The notes under the pieces: generated by a model
What the model was told of the DNA's origin: nothing
Seen by the model: only the letters and a program-made list of their open reading frames with translations
The model's database searches: none
Assembly: GCA_900468805.1 (NCBI GenBank)
Contig: UEIF01000019.1
Span: forward strand, 24,487-88,486
Direction of reading: 5' to 3'
Source: Hyphomicrobiales bacterium
GTDB taxonomy: Bacteria > Pseudomonadota > Alphaproteobacteria > Rhizobiales > Rhizobiaceae
DNA: 64,000 nt
Shown here: positions 25,299 to 34,474 of the stretch, piece by piece
Position numbering within the stretch: the stretch's first letter is position 1
Layout: the number at the start of each line of letters is the position of its first letter
Program-made: the position numbers and the translations under genes

Positions 25299-26629
25299 TG
25301 CGATTTCCGAATACGTCGCTGTGGTGGAGACTGAGCTGGCAGCTCAGCCTGCTATTCGTCGTCATCACGGCATTGGTGATCGTCGGGCTGTGCATCTATG
25401 GGGCGATGATCCTTTCTCCGAACGTCGGTATGCAGCACCGGCTTCTGAACGCACTGGAAGGGTCCTTGAGCTACGAACCTGGACGAGGGCTTCGCATCAA
25501 AGACAGCGAACAGCTCACTGCGCTGAAGAATAACAACCCCAATCTTTTTTTCTACGCTGCAGCCCCGGACGGAACGGCAGTCGCATATGGAGATGTTCCC
25601 CCTCCGTACATGCAGCTCGCCAAGTTCGTGCCGCTTATCAAGGACGCCGACATTCGTGGCACGCCGGCAAATAGCCCGGAGCCGGCTTCAGTCGACGAAA
25701 TTGAGATCAATGCGACCGAGATTCGGGTGCTTTATGGCGGTCGCAGCGGAAGCGAGTCGACATTCGTCGCGATACTTGGCAAAGCCTACAAGATCTACGT
25801 GCCCCTGCTTGCGATAACTCTGCCCGCCCTCTTCTTCGCGGTTCCGCGACTGGTCAGGCGTTCGCTCTCAGGGTTGAGCGACGTCGTTCGGAAGGCTCCG
25901 GAGATCGACCCGCGCCAGCCAGGATCCCGGCTGCCTGTGGATCGGGTTCCGAGCGAGGTCGTTCCGCTTATCCATGCGTTCAATTCCGTTCTGGAGCGGC
26001 TTGAGCAGCAGTTCGCAGCCAGAGAACGTTTTCTGATCGACGCCGCACACGAGCTCCGCACGCCGATCGCCGTCATGCAGACGCGTATCGATACGACCCT
26101 AGAAGGAAGCACTCGCGACACCATGATGGATGACATCGGGCGTCTACGGGAGACGGCGGAGCAACTGCTCGACTTTGAACGGAGCGAGCAGTCTCCGGAA
26201 CCATACGAAGAAGCCGACATGGTAGAAGTCGCCAGGAACGTCGTCGCCGACCAAGCCCCGCTCGCCATAAGAAATGGATATGAAATCTCGTTCGACAGTG
26301 ACGTGGACGAGCTTTATCGGCTGGCTAACCGGTCGGCGATGTCACGCGCCATAGGCAACCTTGTGCGCAATGCGATCGACCATGGCGGAAATAGCGGCAC
26401 GATATCGGTGCACGTGTTCGAAAACGGAGGAATCTCGGTCTCGGACGAGGGTCCCGGAATTCCAGCAGCCCATCGAGACCTCGTGTTCGAACCATTCTAT
26501 AGGGTCACACCACGGAGCACGGGTGCCGGCCTCGGATTGAGCATCGTGAAGCAGATCGTGACCCGTCACCGAGGGAGCGTAACTCTCGAAGGCGATCCGA
26601 CAGGAACCACAGTGACCATCAGCCTGTGA
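25298..26629 (+). CDS. Two-component sensor histidine kinase
   Basis: A 443-residue inner-membrane kinase. Membrane helices at about 15-37 and 166-183 flank a 125-residue periplasmic domain without a recognised ligand motif. A HAMP-like linker follows, then the H-box FLIDAAHELRTP with phosphohistidine H251, the N-box NLVRNAIDHG, G1 DEGPGI, F-box FEPF and G2 GAGLGLSI. It is the cognate kinase of the upstream regulator: the ATG overlaps its stop codon (TGATG), a sign of coupled translation. A strong terminator follows 57 bases later. Confidence 0.92.
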   Translation: MRFPNTSLWWRLSWQLSLLFVVITALVIVGLCIYGAMILSPNVGMQHRLLNALEGSLSYEPGRGLRIKDSEQLTALKNNNPNLFFYAAAPDGTAVAYGDVPPPYMQLAKFVPLIKDADIRGTPANSPEPASVDEIEINATEIRVLYGGRSGSESTFVAILGKAYKIYVPLLAITLPALFFAVPRLVRRSLSGLSDVVRKAPEIDPRQPGSRLPVDRVPSEVVPLIHAFNSVLERLEQQFAARERFLIDAAHELRTPIAVMQTRIDTTLEGSTRDTMMDDIGRLRETAEQLLDFERSEQSPEPYEEADMVEVARNVVADQAPLAIRNGYEISFDSDVDELYRLANRSAMSRAIGNLVRNAIDHGGNSGTISVHVFENGGISVSDEGPGIPAAHRDLVFEPFYRVTPRSTGAGLGLSIVKQIVTRHRGSVTLEGDPTGTTVTISL

Positions 26630-26685
26630 CAGATACAGCGTTCAGCTTCTGCTCTGACGCGCGCTCAGTGAAGCACAGTAAAATG

Positions 26686-26717
26686 AAATGGCCGAACCAA
26701 GAGGTCCGGCCATTTTT
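26686..26717. terminator. Bidirectional terminator after the two-component operon
   Basis: AAATGGCCG (26686-26694) pairs perfectly with CGGCCATTT (26707-26715), followed by TT on the plus strand and by CATTTT on the minus strand. It serves the kinase gene and probably the convergent aldo/keto reductase gene. Confidence 0.85.
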
Positions 26718-26768
26718 GTATTGGAATAAAGATAAGAACAAAGATGCTCAATCGGCCTTTGGCCTTGC

Positions 26769-27758
26769 CTAGAAGCGGCGCGGTGCTTCCGGCTTGTTGC
26801 CGACGATGCTGTCGATGCGCTCCAGCACGTCTGATGTCACCTTATCCTTATGCGACAGAGCCGCGAGATTGTCCTGCAACTGGCTTGCACGCGATGCGCC
26901 GAGGATAACGGTCGAGACATGCTTGTTGGCAAGGCACCAGAGAAGCGCGAGATGGGTGATCGACAGGCCGATCTCGTTTGAGAGCTTGGCAAGCTGGCGA
27001 ACCTGTTCGAGCTGGGCGCGGCCGGCATCGGTGGACCATTTTTCCTTCAGCCATTCGTAGCCGGGCAGGTTCATGCGGCTGTCGGCCGGTACGCCATCAT
27101 TATATTTGCCGGTCAGAACGCCGGAGGCGAGCGGCGACCAGATGGTGGTGCCGAGGCCGATCAGGTCGTAGAGCGGAAGGTAGTCGGCTTCGACCTTCTG
27201 GCGTTCGAAGATATTGTACTGCGGCTGCTCCATGGTCGGCGGCGTGATGCGCAGGTCGCCTGCGACGGCGTAGGCTTCCGTCAATTGCTGCCCGGACCAT
27301 TCCGACGTGCCCCAATAGAGCACCTTGCCCTGGGCGACGAGATCGTGCATCGCGCGGACCGTTTCCTCGATCGGCGTGTCGATATCCGGGCGGTGGCAAA
27401 AGTAGAGGTCGAGATAGTCCACCTGCAGCCTTTTCAGCGCTGCGTGGCAGGCGTCCGTCACATGCTTGCGCGACAGGCCGCGCTGCGTTGGCTTCTGGCC
27501 TCCCCAGAAGACCTTGCTGGAGACGACATAGCTGTCGCGGCTCCAGGCAAGCGACTTCAGCGCCTCGCCCATGACGATTTCGGACTTGCCGCTTTCGTAT
27601 CCCTCGGCATTGTCGAAGAAGTTTATCCCATTGTCGTAGGCGAGCTTCATGAGATCGATGGCATCGCCGCCATTGACCTGCTTGCCGAACGTGACCCACG
27701 ATCCGAAGGAGAACTCGCTCACTTTCAGACCCGATTTTCCCAAACGACGATATTCCAT
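26769..27758 (-). CDS. Aldo/keto reductase (potassium-channel beta subunit-like)
   Basis: A 329-residue NADPH-dependent TIM-barrel oxidoreductase. The sequence begins MEYRRLGKSGLKVSEFSFGSW; catalytic tetrad residues are D in NFFDNAEGY with Y, K in YVVSSKVFWG and H in DLYFCHRPD. The GLSRKHV and ILGASRASQL blocks bind the cofactor, as in the AKR6/Kv-beta group. Two adjacent ATG codons are possible starts (27761 and 27758); the second has better spacing to GGGAG. Substrate unknown. Confidence 0.9.
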   Translation of the reverse strand: MEYRRLGKSGLKVSEFSFGSWVTFGKQVNGGDAIDLMKLAYDNGINFFDNAEGYESGKSEIVMGEALKSLAWSRDSYVVSSKVFWGGQKPTQRGLSRKHVTDACHAALKRLQVDYLDLYFCHRPDIDTPIEETVRAMHDLVAQGKVLYWGTSEWSGQQLTEAYAVAGDLRITPPTMEQPQYNIFERQKVEADYLPLYDLIGLGTTIWSPLASGVLTGKYNDGVPADSRMNLPGYEWLKEKWSTDAGRAQLEQVRQLAKLSNEIGLSITHLALLWCLANKHVSTVILGASRASQLQDNLAALSHKDKVTSDVLERIDSIVGNKPEAPRRF

Positions 27759-28041
27759 CATGCAGCTCCCATTGGTTATGAAAATGGGCCGCCTCGGGAC
27801 CGAGGTCGGCGTGGTGTGAATCAAGCAATTATCGATTTTTTGTACTCTATGTCATCGGCAACGATATGCGAAGCTCCGCCATCACAGGAAACTGCGTCCT
27901 TTCGCATCACCTCTGTTCATCTGACAATATTGGATCGCTTTCAATGACTTCAACGGCGAAAGCCGTCGTTTCCCGGTCCGCTGTGCTAGCGATCCAGCGT
28001 TCAGTCAACTTCGGAGCTTCGTCTGACGGACCGGCAGTTTG

Positions 28042-28230
28042 TCAATAACTGCAAGGTCTATCGTTGCCAAATCCGCCCAGGCATGCAGGTCGGAGCCCAA
28101 AGTCGGCGCTTCGCCCGTACCCGACCGAGCCGGTCTGGATCGAACTATCCGAGCTCGTCGTGCAGGACGATGCCATGATTATGACGACGACAGCTGCCCC
28201 GGCTGCCAACAGTTTTCGAAATTGGGACAT
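28042..28230 (-). CDS. Small putative lipoprotein
   Basis: A 62-residue frame with a signal-peptide-like N-terminus (MSQFRKLLAAGAAVVVIIMASSC) in which C23 could be a lipobox cysteine. The mature part is polar and glycine-rich, ending ACLGGFGNDRPCSY with two further cysteines. GGGGGTAG lies about eight bases before the ATG. There is no recognised domain and I am not sure it is expressed. The surrounding 27762-28041 and 28231-28412 intervals show no other gene. Confidence 0.5.
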   Translation of the reverse strand: MSQFRKLLAAGAAVVVIIMASSCTTSSDSSIQTGSVGYGRSADFGLRPACLGGFGNDRPCSY

Positions 28231-28412
28231 TTTATCTACCCCCATACCGATAACGACGACATCGGAACCCCGTTACAGGCTCGTGTCATCGCTAGGGAAA
28301 TAGGCCGGTCCGAAGCTCCGGAAACCGCGCGAGCAATCAAGATTTCGTCATTCATGCAGCCTGCAGAAATTCGCAGCCGCGCCTTAAATCCCACCGGTTG
28401 CCAGAACTGAGA

Positions 28413-30107
28413 CTAAGCCTCATTCGCCCCTATTGCCTTAAGCCACACGGTCACTGCTACTGCACCACCATCCGGATGACCGACAGCGCGGTCGCCGAGG
28501 TAGCTTGCGCGACCCAGCCTTGGCCGCATCGCCTTCGTGGCTTCCGCTCCGGCAACCCCGGCGGCAATGGCCTGCTGCCATGCTTTAGGGGTTGCCTGTC
28601 CCTTTCCAAGGTTCGCGATGAAGGCATCCGCTGCCGGGCGCAAGGCGTCGATCATGGTCCTGTCGCCGGGCTTTGCTCCGCCGAGGTCGGAGACGGCCTG
28701 GACGGCGGCGGAGAAGGCTTCGGCCATCTCGACTGATGTCGGGGCGTCAATGCCTGCGAGCTGGCGTGACGCGCGCATCAGGGCTGTTGCGTAGAATGGT
28801 CCGGAGCTGCCGGCAATTGCGCGCCTGACGGCATCGCCCATCGCCATCAGACCACCTGCGACATCCGCAAAGGCTGCGTCGGGAAGTGCGAGAACGGCTT
28901 CGGCACCGCGCGTCATGCTGGCGCCGAGATCGCCATCGCCGGTGATGCTGTCGAGTTCGGTCAGATGCGCTTCTGCGGCGATCAGGGCGTTTGCGACGTT
29001 GTGCGCCGCCTTCTGGAGCTGCCTGCCGGAGGCAGTGATCGCGCGGGTTTCGGCTGGGTTTTCAGCCGCCCGTGATGAAGGGAGCTCTCGGTTGCGATTG
29101 ACCACTCCACCCCTTGGCCAGGCATCTGCCTTTGTCGGCGCATCGATCAGTTCGAGAGACCTGATATCGACATGCAGGATGGAGAGTGAGAAGCCCGGCA
29201 TGTCCAGGGCGGACAGGAGCGTGCCTGCCCAGGCTCGTTCGACCGCCACACCTTTGCTCTCAAGCGCTGTGAGTGCAGAGCGGGCTACGATCGACAGTTC
29301 CATCGGCGGGGTCGCGCCGAGACCATTGATGAGCAGGGCGACGCGATCGCCCTTCTTGAGCTTTCCGTCTGCCTCGATCGTTTCCAGCACGATCGACACA
29401 AGCTGGTCGACCGGTGCGATCGGCATCCGCCGAACACCCTGCTCGCCATGAATGCCGAGGCCGACTTCGATCTCCTGTTCACCCAGGGAGAAACCCGGCT
29501 TGCCGACGGCCGGCAGGGTGCAAGATCCAAGCGAGATGCCCATGGAGGAGAGTTGCTCGGAAGCCGAGCGGGCGATGCGGGCCACGTCCTCCAGCGGCAG
29601 GCCCTGCTCGGCGGCGGCGCCTGCGAGCTTGTGGACCAGAACCGTGCCGGCGATGCCGCGGCGACGGTCGGCAGGAACGGTTTCCCGCAGCGCAACGTCA
29701 TCGGCGACAACGACGATCTCGACGGGGATGCCTTCCGCGCGCGCCAGTTCCGCCGCGAGGCCGAAATTCAGGCGGTCGCCCGTATAATTCTTGACGATCA
29801 GCAATGCGCCGGCCGGGCCGCTTGCGGCCCTGATGCCAGCAAGAACGGCATCGGTGCTCGGCGAGGTGAAGACGTCGCCAGCGACCGCCGCCGTCAGCAT
29901 GCCGCTGCCGACATAGCCGGCATGGGCAGGTTCGTGGCCGCTGCCGCCACCTGAGAGAACGGCGACCTGGCGCTTGGCAGGTTCGGGAAGATCTGACCGG
30001 ATCACGACGTTTTCGTCGGCCAGCAATATGGCTGCCGGGCTGAGTGCAACGGCCCCTTCCAGCATTTCCCGTACGACGGAGGAAGGATCGTTGATCAGCT
30101 TCTTCAT
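28413..30107 (-). CDS. Dihydroxyacetone kinase, fused DhaK-DhaL type
   Basis: A 564-residue ATP-dependent kinase that phosphorylates dihydroxyacetone (or a related ketose). The N-terminal DhaK domain (about 1-330) has GGGSGHEPAHAGYVG, the KNYTGDRLNFGLA segment and the substrate-binding histidine in GLGIHGEQG. The C-terminal DhaL domain (about 365-564) has the nucleotide/metal loop ITGDGDLGASMTRG and GSSGPFYATALM. Having both parts in one chain means no PTS phosphodonor is needed, as in Citrobacter DhaK. The start follows GGGAGAGAACC. No neighbouring glycerol genes are present. Confidence 0.9.
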   Translation of the reverse strand: MKKLINDPSSVVREMLEGAVALSPAAILLADENVVIRSDLPEPAKRQVAVLSGGGSGHEPAHAGYVGSGMLTAAVAGDVFTSPSTDAVLAGIRAASGPAGALLIVKNYTGDRLNFGLAAELARAEGIPVEIVVVADDVALRETVPADRRRGIAGTVLVHKLAGAAAEQGLPLEDVARIARSASEQLSSMGISLGSCTLPAVGKPGFSLGEQEIEVGLGIHGEQGVRRMPIAPVDQLVSIVLETIEADGKLKKGDRVALLINGLGATPPMELSIVARSALTALESKGVAVERAWAGTLLSALDMPGFSLSILHVDIRSLELIDAPTKADAWPRGGVVNRNRELPSSRAAENPAETRAITASGRQLQKAAHNVANALIAAEAHLTELDSITGDGDLGASMTRGAEAVLALPDAAFADVAGGLMAMGDAVRRAIAGSSGPFYATALMRASRQLAGIDAPTSVEMAEAFSAAVQAVSDLGGAKPGDRTMIDALRPAADAFIANLGKGQATPKAWQQAIAAGVAGAEATKAMRPRLGRASYLGDRAVGHPDGGAVAVTVWLKAIGANEA

Positions 30108-30243
30108 GGTTCTCTCCCAACAACCAGCCTAGCCTGAACGCGAGCGCCGCTCGATCAGTGACCTAGCACGATTTCCCCGAAGGTGAATACAGGATCAAAC
30201 TCGGCGAGAGACGCGGCGGCTGATCGTCGCCACGCCAGTCTGC

Positions 30244-30732
30244 TCAGAAGCGGGTTGCCGCAGCAAAGATTTCCGCCAGGCGTTCGATGCCAGCCTGATC
30301 GTCGGCATCGAAACGGGCCGGAATCGGGCTGTCGAGATCAATGACGCCGATAATCTTATCACCGTTGCGGACGGGAACGACGAGTTCGGATCGGGATGCG
30401 GCGTCGCAGGCGATATGGCCGGGAAACGCATGAACATCTGCCACGAGGATCGAGGCGCGCTCCTTGACCGCCGTGCCGCACACGCCGCGGCCGACAGGAA
30501 TGCGCACGCAGGCGGGCTTGCCCTGGAACGGGCCAAGCACCAGTTCCTCGCCCTTCAGAAGATAGAAGCCCGCCCAGTTGAGATCGGGCATCGTCTGGAA
30601 CATCAGTGCCGAGGTGTTGGCGGCGTTTGCGATCATATCCGGCTCGCCTTCGAGCAGTCCCTGCAGTTGCTGGGCAAGCTCGCGATAGAATTCCGCCTTA
30701 TTATCCACTTCGATCGATGCCGCCTGGAACAT
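30244..30732 (-). CDS. msrC: Free methionine-(R)-sulfoxide reductase (GAF fold)
   Basis: A 162-residue cytosolic GAF-domain enzyme that reduces free Met-R-sulfoxide. Cysteines expected for catalysis and recycling are seen in GKPACVRIPVGRGVCGTAV (near residues 79-91) and HIACDAASRSELVVPV (near 115). The C-terminal IGVIDLDSPIPARFD completes the family pattern. The start at MFQAASIEV was chosen over a longer frame beginning in a hydrophobic-poor extension; GGACG lies nine bases upstream. Family length is about 160 residues. Confidence 0.88.
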   Translation of the reverse strand: MFQAASIEVDNKAEFYRELAQQLQGLLEGEPDMIANAANTSALMFQTMPDLNWAGFYLLKGEELVLGPFQGKPACVRIPVGRGVCGTAVKERASILVADVHAFPGHIACDAASRSELVVPVRNGDKIIGVIDLDSPIPARFDADDQAGIERLAEIFAAATRF

Positions 30733-30845
30733 TGTCACGTCCACTTCCTGTTTCTGAACCGCTGATATAGGCGGCCAGGCGGGTTTTGACAAACGGCCGC
30801 GCGCGCTCAGCATTATTGCGGCAGCAAATCCGATCAGATTTACGC

Positions 30846-31140
30846 ATGACGAAGACGATCAGAATATCCGCTTCCCTCCTCTTGCGGAACGACGGCGTAC
30901 GCCTCTGGTGCGCAAGCGCGGCACCGTGGCCGTCTGGAACAGTTTCAGGCGCCAACGGCCAGCGAGCCGGATCATGTGCTCATCGCTGATGTCTTCCTGC
31001 TGCATGTGGAGGATGACGACATCAAAGCAACAGTGGAGATTGAGGAGATACGTTGGATATCGCCGGCCGAACCGGGCGAGATCATCATGGCGTCGCTGAC
31101 GGAACGCCACATCCTGCCATTCAATCGCAGGCGGAAGAGC
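30846..31140 (+). pseudogene. Broken NUDIX hydrolase gene
   Basis: Three frames carry consecutive parts of one NUDIX-type protein. Frame one gives MTKTIRISASLLLRNDGVRL; near 30905 the match jumps to another frame for LVRKRGTVA; from 30943 a third frame gives FQAPTASEPDHVLIADVF, then EIEEIRWISPAEPGE and LTERHILPF. The roughly 35 codons that should hold the catalytic Nudix box (GxxxxxExxxxxxxREUxEExGU) are missing between the second and third parts. I conclude the gene has a frameshift and an internal deletion and is inactive. Confidence 0.75.
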
Positions 31141-31253
31141 CGGGGCAGCCGGCTAAGGTATCCGGCATCGGTTTTGCGCAAAGCGTTCGGCGGGCAGATT
31201 GATGTCATCCGATGCCGCTCTATTCTCACAATTGATCAAGGGAGGATCATGCC

Positions 31254-31859
31254 ATGGCCTTCATTCATACCCCCGATGCATCTGCCAGCGAGAAGACGGC
31301 TTCGATGTACGCCTCGGCCGAAGCGAGTTACGGCTATCTGCCGAATATGTACCGCGCCTTCGGCCACCGGCCCGAGGTGATGGAACACTGGGGGACGCTG
31401 CTCGCCAGCATTCGCGGCCATATGAGCCAGCGGCGTTATGAATTGGTCACGCTGGCAGCAGCCAGGGAGCTGAAGTCGTCCTATTGCATGCTGGCACATG
31501 GTTCCGTGCTGCTGCGCGACGGCTTTACCAATGACAGTCTTTCGGCTGTCGCCGGCGGCAGCGAGAAAGCGCCGATCGATACCGTCGAGCGGGCAATCAT
31601 GGACTTTGCCGCCAAGGTAGCGCGCGACGCGACCTCGGTGACACAGCAGGACATCGATGGCTTGAAGCGGCATGGGCTTGATGACGCAGAGATCTTCGAC
31701 GTCACCGCTGCAACGGCCGCACGGTGCTTCTTCTCCAAGATGCTGGATGCGCTTGGTGCGGCGCCCGATCATGCCTATGCCGAACGGCTCGATCCCAAGC
31801 TTCGTCAGAAGCTTACCATCGGCCGGCCGATCGAGGGGCTGAATTCAAACCACTCGTAA
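31254..31859 (+). CDS. AhpD-like / carboxymuconolactone decarboxylase family protein
   Basis: A 201-residue helical protein of the peroxidase-related CMD family. The active-site motif is ELKSSYCMLAHG near residues 72-83, with one cysteine and the histidine; many members of this subgroup have that single-cysteine form rather than the CxxC of AhpD. YGYLPNMYRAFGHRPEVMEHW near the N-terminus is typical. Likely role in peroxide or radical defence, not proven. GGGAGG precedes the ATG by about eight bases; an out-of-frame ATG lies five bases upstream. Confidence 0.8.
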   Translation: MAFIHTPDASASEKTASMYASAEASYGYLPNMYRAFGHRPEVMEHWGTLLASIRGHMSQRRYELVTLAAARELKSSYCMLAHGSVLLRDGFTNDSLSAVAGGSEKAPIDTVERAIMDFAAKVARDATSVTQQDIDGLKRHGLDDAEIFDVTAATAARCFFSKMLDALGAAPDHAYAERLDPKLRQKLTIGRPIEGLNSNHS

Positions 31860-31890
31860 GAGCTAAGATCGTGCGGTTTTCGACTGGTCC

Positions 31891-32934
31891 TTACTGTGCT
31901 GGCGGGTCTGCAAAATGCGCTATCGCAAATTCCGCAATCTTCTGGCCGGCCTTGTCGGCGTCATCCAGCACTGATGGGAAAAGCTGCCATTGATGCGGCA
32001 TTCCCGGCCAGACCTGCGCCGTCACATCGACGCCATCCTTGCGGGCCTTATCGGCAAGGCGCAGCGTATCGTCGAGCAGCAGCTCGCCGGAACCGACTTG
32101 CAGCAGCAATGGCGGAAAACCCGAGAGATCGGCATAGAGCGGGGAAATGTCGGGATCCGTCGCGGAATTATTACCGAGATAGGCCTTGCGGAGCGCCTCC
32201 AGCGCAGTCTTGTCCAGTACCGGATCGTTAGCGGCGTTCGACGTGACCGATGCGCCTGATACAGCCAGATCAGTGATCGGGCTCAGCGCCACGACGGCGG
32301 CCGGCAGCGGCTGTCTGGAGCGCATTTGCCGCAGCACGGTTTCGAGTGCGAGATTGCCGCCTGCGCCATCACCCATAACAATGATATTTCCGTTGCTGTA
32401 GCCGCTGTCGAGCAGATAGCGGTAGGCGCTCAAGGCGTCGTTGACCTGCGCGGGATAGCCGTATTCCGGGGTCCGCCGGTAATCGATGAGCAGCACGTCG
32501 CTGGAAGCGGCCTTGGCAAGCGAGCCGGCAAGCAGGCTGTGGCTGCGAATGGAGCCGCTGTAAAAGCCGCCGCCATGGATGAAAAGGATCGCGCGCCGGC
32601 CGATCGGGTGGTGAAGGCGCGCCGGCCAGATCAGCTCGGCCTCGACCCCGCCGGCATCGACATGCCGGATCTGAATGCGTGTCGGCTCCGGCAGCGATTC
32701 CATGAAATCGCGGAACGCGGTGCGCCGGTCCCGCAGGGTCTCGGCACCTTTGAAATGATCCTTCCGGTGCGAAAGCAGCTTTTCCACCTGCTCCTGAGAG
32801 GCCGGTGTCTGTGCGGGCATCTCCTCTGCCCCGAGGGGAAGAGCAGACAGAACCACGGCTGCAAGCGCTGACAGCAGGCCCGTGCGACATTCCACTTTCC
32901 ACCGACTGTTGGCAGAAAAAATCGGCTTCCTCAT
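31891..32934 (-). CDS. Exported alpha/beta hydrolase homologue lacking the catalytic serine
   Basis: A 347-residue protein of the hormone-sensitive-lipase-like esterase family. Residues 17-37 form a signal peptide (LLSALAAVVLSALPLGAEE). The oxyanion motif HGGG is at 120-123. The nucleophile elbow, normally GDSAGGN, reads GDGAGGN at 188-194: the codon at 32365-32367 is GGC (Gly), one base from AGC (Ser). The acid (D288/D289 in LLLDDT) and H314 (GMPHQWQLF) remain. It therefore keeps the fold but should not hydrolyse esters by the usual mechanism. The first frame start may be slightly long. Confidence 0.82.
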   Translation of the reverse strand: MRKPIFSANSRWKVECRTGLLSALAAVVLSALPLGAEEMPAQTPASQEQVEKLLSHRKDHFKGAETLRDRRTAFRDFMESLPEPTRIQIRHVDAGGVEAELIWPARLHHPIGRRAILFIHGGGFYSGSIRSHSLLAGSLAKAASSDVLLIDYRRTPEYGYPAQVNDALSAYRYLLDSGYSNGNIIVMGDGAGGNLALETVLRQMRSRQPLPAAVVALSPITDLAVSGASVTSNAANDPVLDKTALEALRKAYLGNNSATDPDISPLYADLSGFPPLLLQVGSGELLLDDTLRLADKARKDGVDVTAQVWPGMPHQWQLFPSVLDDADKAGQKIAEFAIAHFADPPAQ

Positions 32935-33125
32935 TCGCCCCTCCGGCGCTGATCTTCCTTTGTGCGGCGCATCTTCACCACTTCGCCACCGAGAGTCAAA
33001 AGGGAGTTTTGGGTGATTGCCAGGAGCCTCTCCTGGTCAGACTGGAGCAGTCCGACCACAAAAGGTTCCGGGTTCGTAGTTCGCATTTTTTAGTTGTGCT
33101 AGACTACTTTAAGGAGGGGAAGATC

Positions 33126-33548
33126 ATGGATAGAGCCGCTCTGCTCGGGACGTGGCGAATGATTTCGTGGACACGAACCGTCGTTTCGACGGGGGAAGTC
33201 AGCGACGCCATGGGTGCCGATCCCATCGGATATATCGCCTATCATGCCGATGGCCGGATGATGGCTTTCGTCACCAACCGCCGCAGGCCGAAACCCAACG
33301 GCAAGGCCCCCAGCGATAATGAAAAGGCAGCGCTTTTCGATACAATGCTGGCTTATACGGCTGCCTATACGCTGGAGGGCGACAGGGTGATCCATCATGT
33401 CGAGGCCGCCTGGAACCCGACATGGGAGCGCCCTCTCGTCCGGCCTCTACATATGGAAGGTGACACGCTCGTCATCAGTGACGCGCCCGGCACCGATCCG
33501 GTCACGGGAGAGGATGTCGTCTACCGGCTGGAATTCCGCAAACTCTGA
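33126..33548 (+). CDS. Lipocalin-like domain protein
   Basis: A 140-residue protein that fits the bacterial lipocalin-like family (often annotated lipocalin_5): it starts LLGTWRMISWTR, has GADPIGYIAYHADGRMMAFVT and ends with AAWNPTWERP and YRLEFRKL, an antiparallel barrel pattern. No signal peptide. Function unknown; related proteins bind small hydrophobic molecules. TAAGGAGGGG just before the ATG is an excellent ribosome-binding site and rules out the longer frame that starts at 32805. It is convergent with the LysR gene, four bases away. Confidence 0.75.
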   Translation: MDRAALLGTWRMISWTRTVVSTGEVSDAMGADPIGYIAYHADGRMMAFVTNRRRPKPNGKAPSDNEKAALFDTMLAYTAAYTLEGDRVIHHVEAAWNPTWERPLVRPLHMEGDTLVISDAPGTDPVTGEDVVYRLEFRKL

Positions 33549-33552
33549 CCAC

Positions 33553-34440
33553 TCAATCACCCCGGATCGCGTCGATCACTGTCCGGAATCCTGCCGAAAT
33601 ATGTCGTCGGCTGGGATAATAGAGATAAAGCGGCTCCTCCGGCTGGCACCATTCGTCCAGTACCTGGATCAACTGATTGCTCGCGATCAGCGGCACCGCC
33701 CTGCCCTCCCAGACATAGGCGAGTGCAACGCCGCTGAGCGCCGCCGCCGTCATCAATTCGTGATCGTCTAGGGAAAGCGGGCCGGTTGGGTGGAAGGTTA
33801 TGGCCTGCCCGTCCTTTTCAAAATCCCAGGGGTAACGCACGCCTGAGGGGAACATGTTCTGGACGCAGATATGCCGCTTCAGGTCATGTGGCGTCTGCGG
33901 CTTCGGCCGGGTTTCGAAATAGGCGGGCGCCCCGACGACGACGAGGCGCATGCGCGGCTTGATGCGCACGGCGATCATCCCTTCGGTGACACGCTCGCCG
34001 AAGCGAATGCCGCCATCGAACCCCTCCTCGACGATATCCACCAGCCGGTCCGTTGCCGCGATTTCAAGCTGCAGGTTCGGGTTCTTCATCAATAGCGGCC
34101 CGATGACCTGGCCGACGACGAAGGGCGCAATGGAATTGCCGACATTGATGCGGACACGGCCGAAGGGCGTATCGCGGAAACGGTTCAGCGCATCGAGTGC
34201 AGAATTGATCTCGCCGAAGGCCGGATCGAGATGAGAGCGCAACAGTTCGCCAGCCTCTGTCAGCGAAACGCTGCGGGTCGTACGATTCAAGAGGCGAATG
34301 CCGATGCGGTCTTCCAGATTGAGCACGGCATGGCTGATCGCGGAGGCTGTGACACCCCTCTCCTCTCCCGCCTTGCGAAAGCTCTTGTGCCTGGCGACAG
34401 CGGCAAAAGCCGCCATTTCGGAAAGCTCGGTCGCTCTCAT
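33553..34440 (-). CDS. LysR family transcriptional regulator
   Basis: A 295-residue LysR-type regulator. Winged HTH at about residues 5-62 (LSEMAAFAAVARHKSFRKAGEERGVTASAISHAV, GIRLLNRTTRSVSLTEAG), then the effector-binding domain from about 90 (FGRVRINVGNSIAPFVVGQVI). It is of the CrgA/DsdC-like group common beside oxidoreductases. It diverges from the SDR gene at 34565, with a perfect inverted repeat in the 124-base gap, so that gene is its probable target. Confidence 0.9.
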   Translation of the reverse strand: MRATELSEMAAFAAVARHKSFRKAGEERGVTASAISHAVLNLEDRIGIRLLNRTTRSVSLTEAGELLRSHLDPAFGEINSALDALNRFRDTPFGRVRINVGNSIAPFVVGQVIGPLLMKNPNLQLEIAATDRLVDIVEEGFDGGIRFGERVTEGMIAVRIKPRMRLVVVGAPAYFETRPKPQTPHDLKRHICVQNMFPSGVRYPWDFEKDGQAITFHPTGPLSLDDHELMTAAALSGVALAYVWEGRAVPLIASNQLIQVLDEWCQPEEPLYLYYPSRRHISAGFRTVIDAIRGD

Positions 34441-34474
34441 TGCTGAATTTCACTCATCATAGCATCTCAAATAA

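Noticed and set aside
22371..26629. Whole block as a prophage or integrative element
   Set aside because: No integrase, transposase, terminal repeats or tRNA target could be seen; it is described as accessory DNA without claiming a mobile element.
31254..31859. Missing second active-site cysteine in the AhpD-like protein
   Set aside because: The single-cysteine SSYCxLAHG form is normal in this subgroup of the family, so it is not an anomaly.
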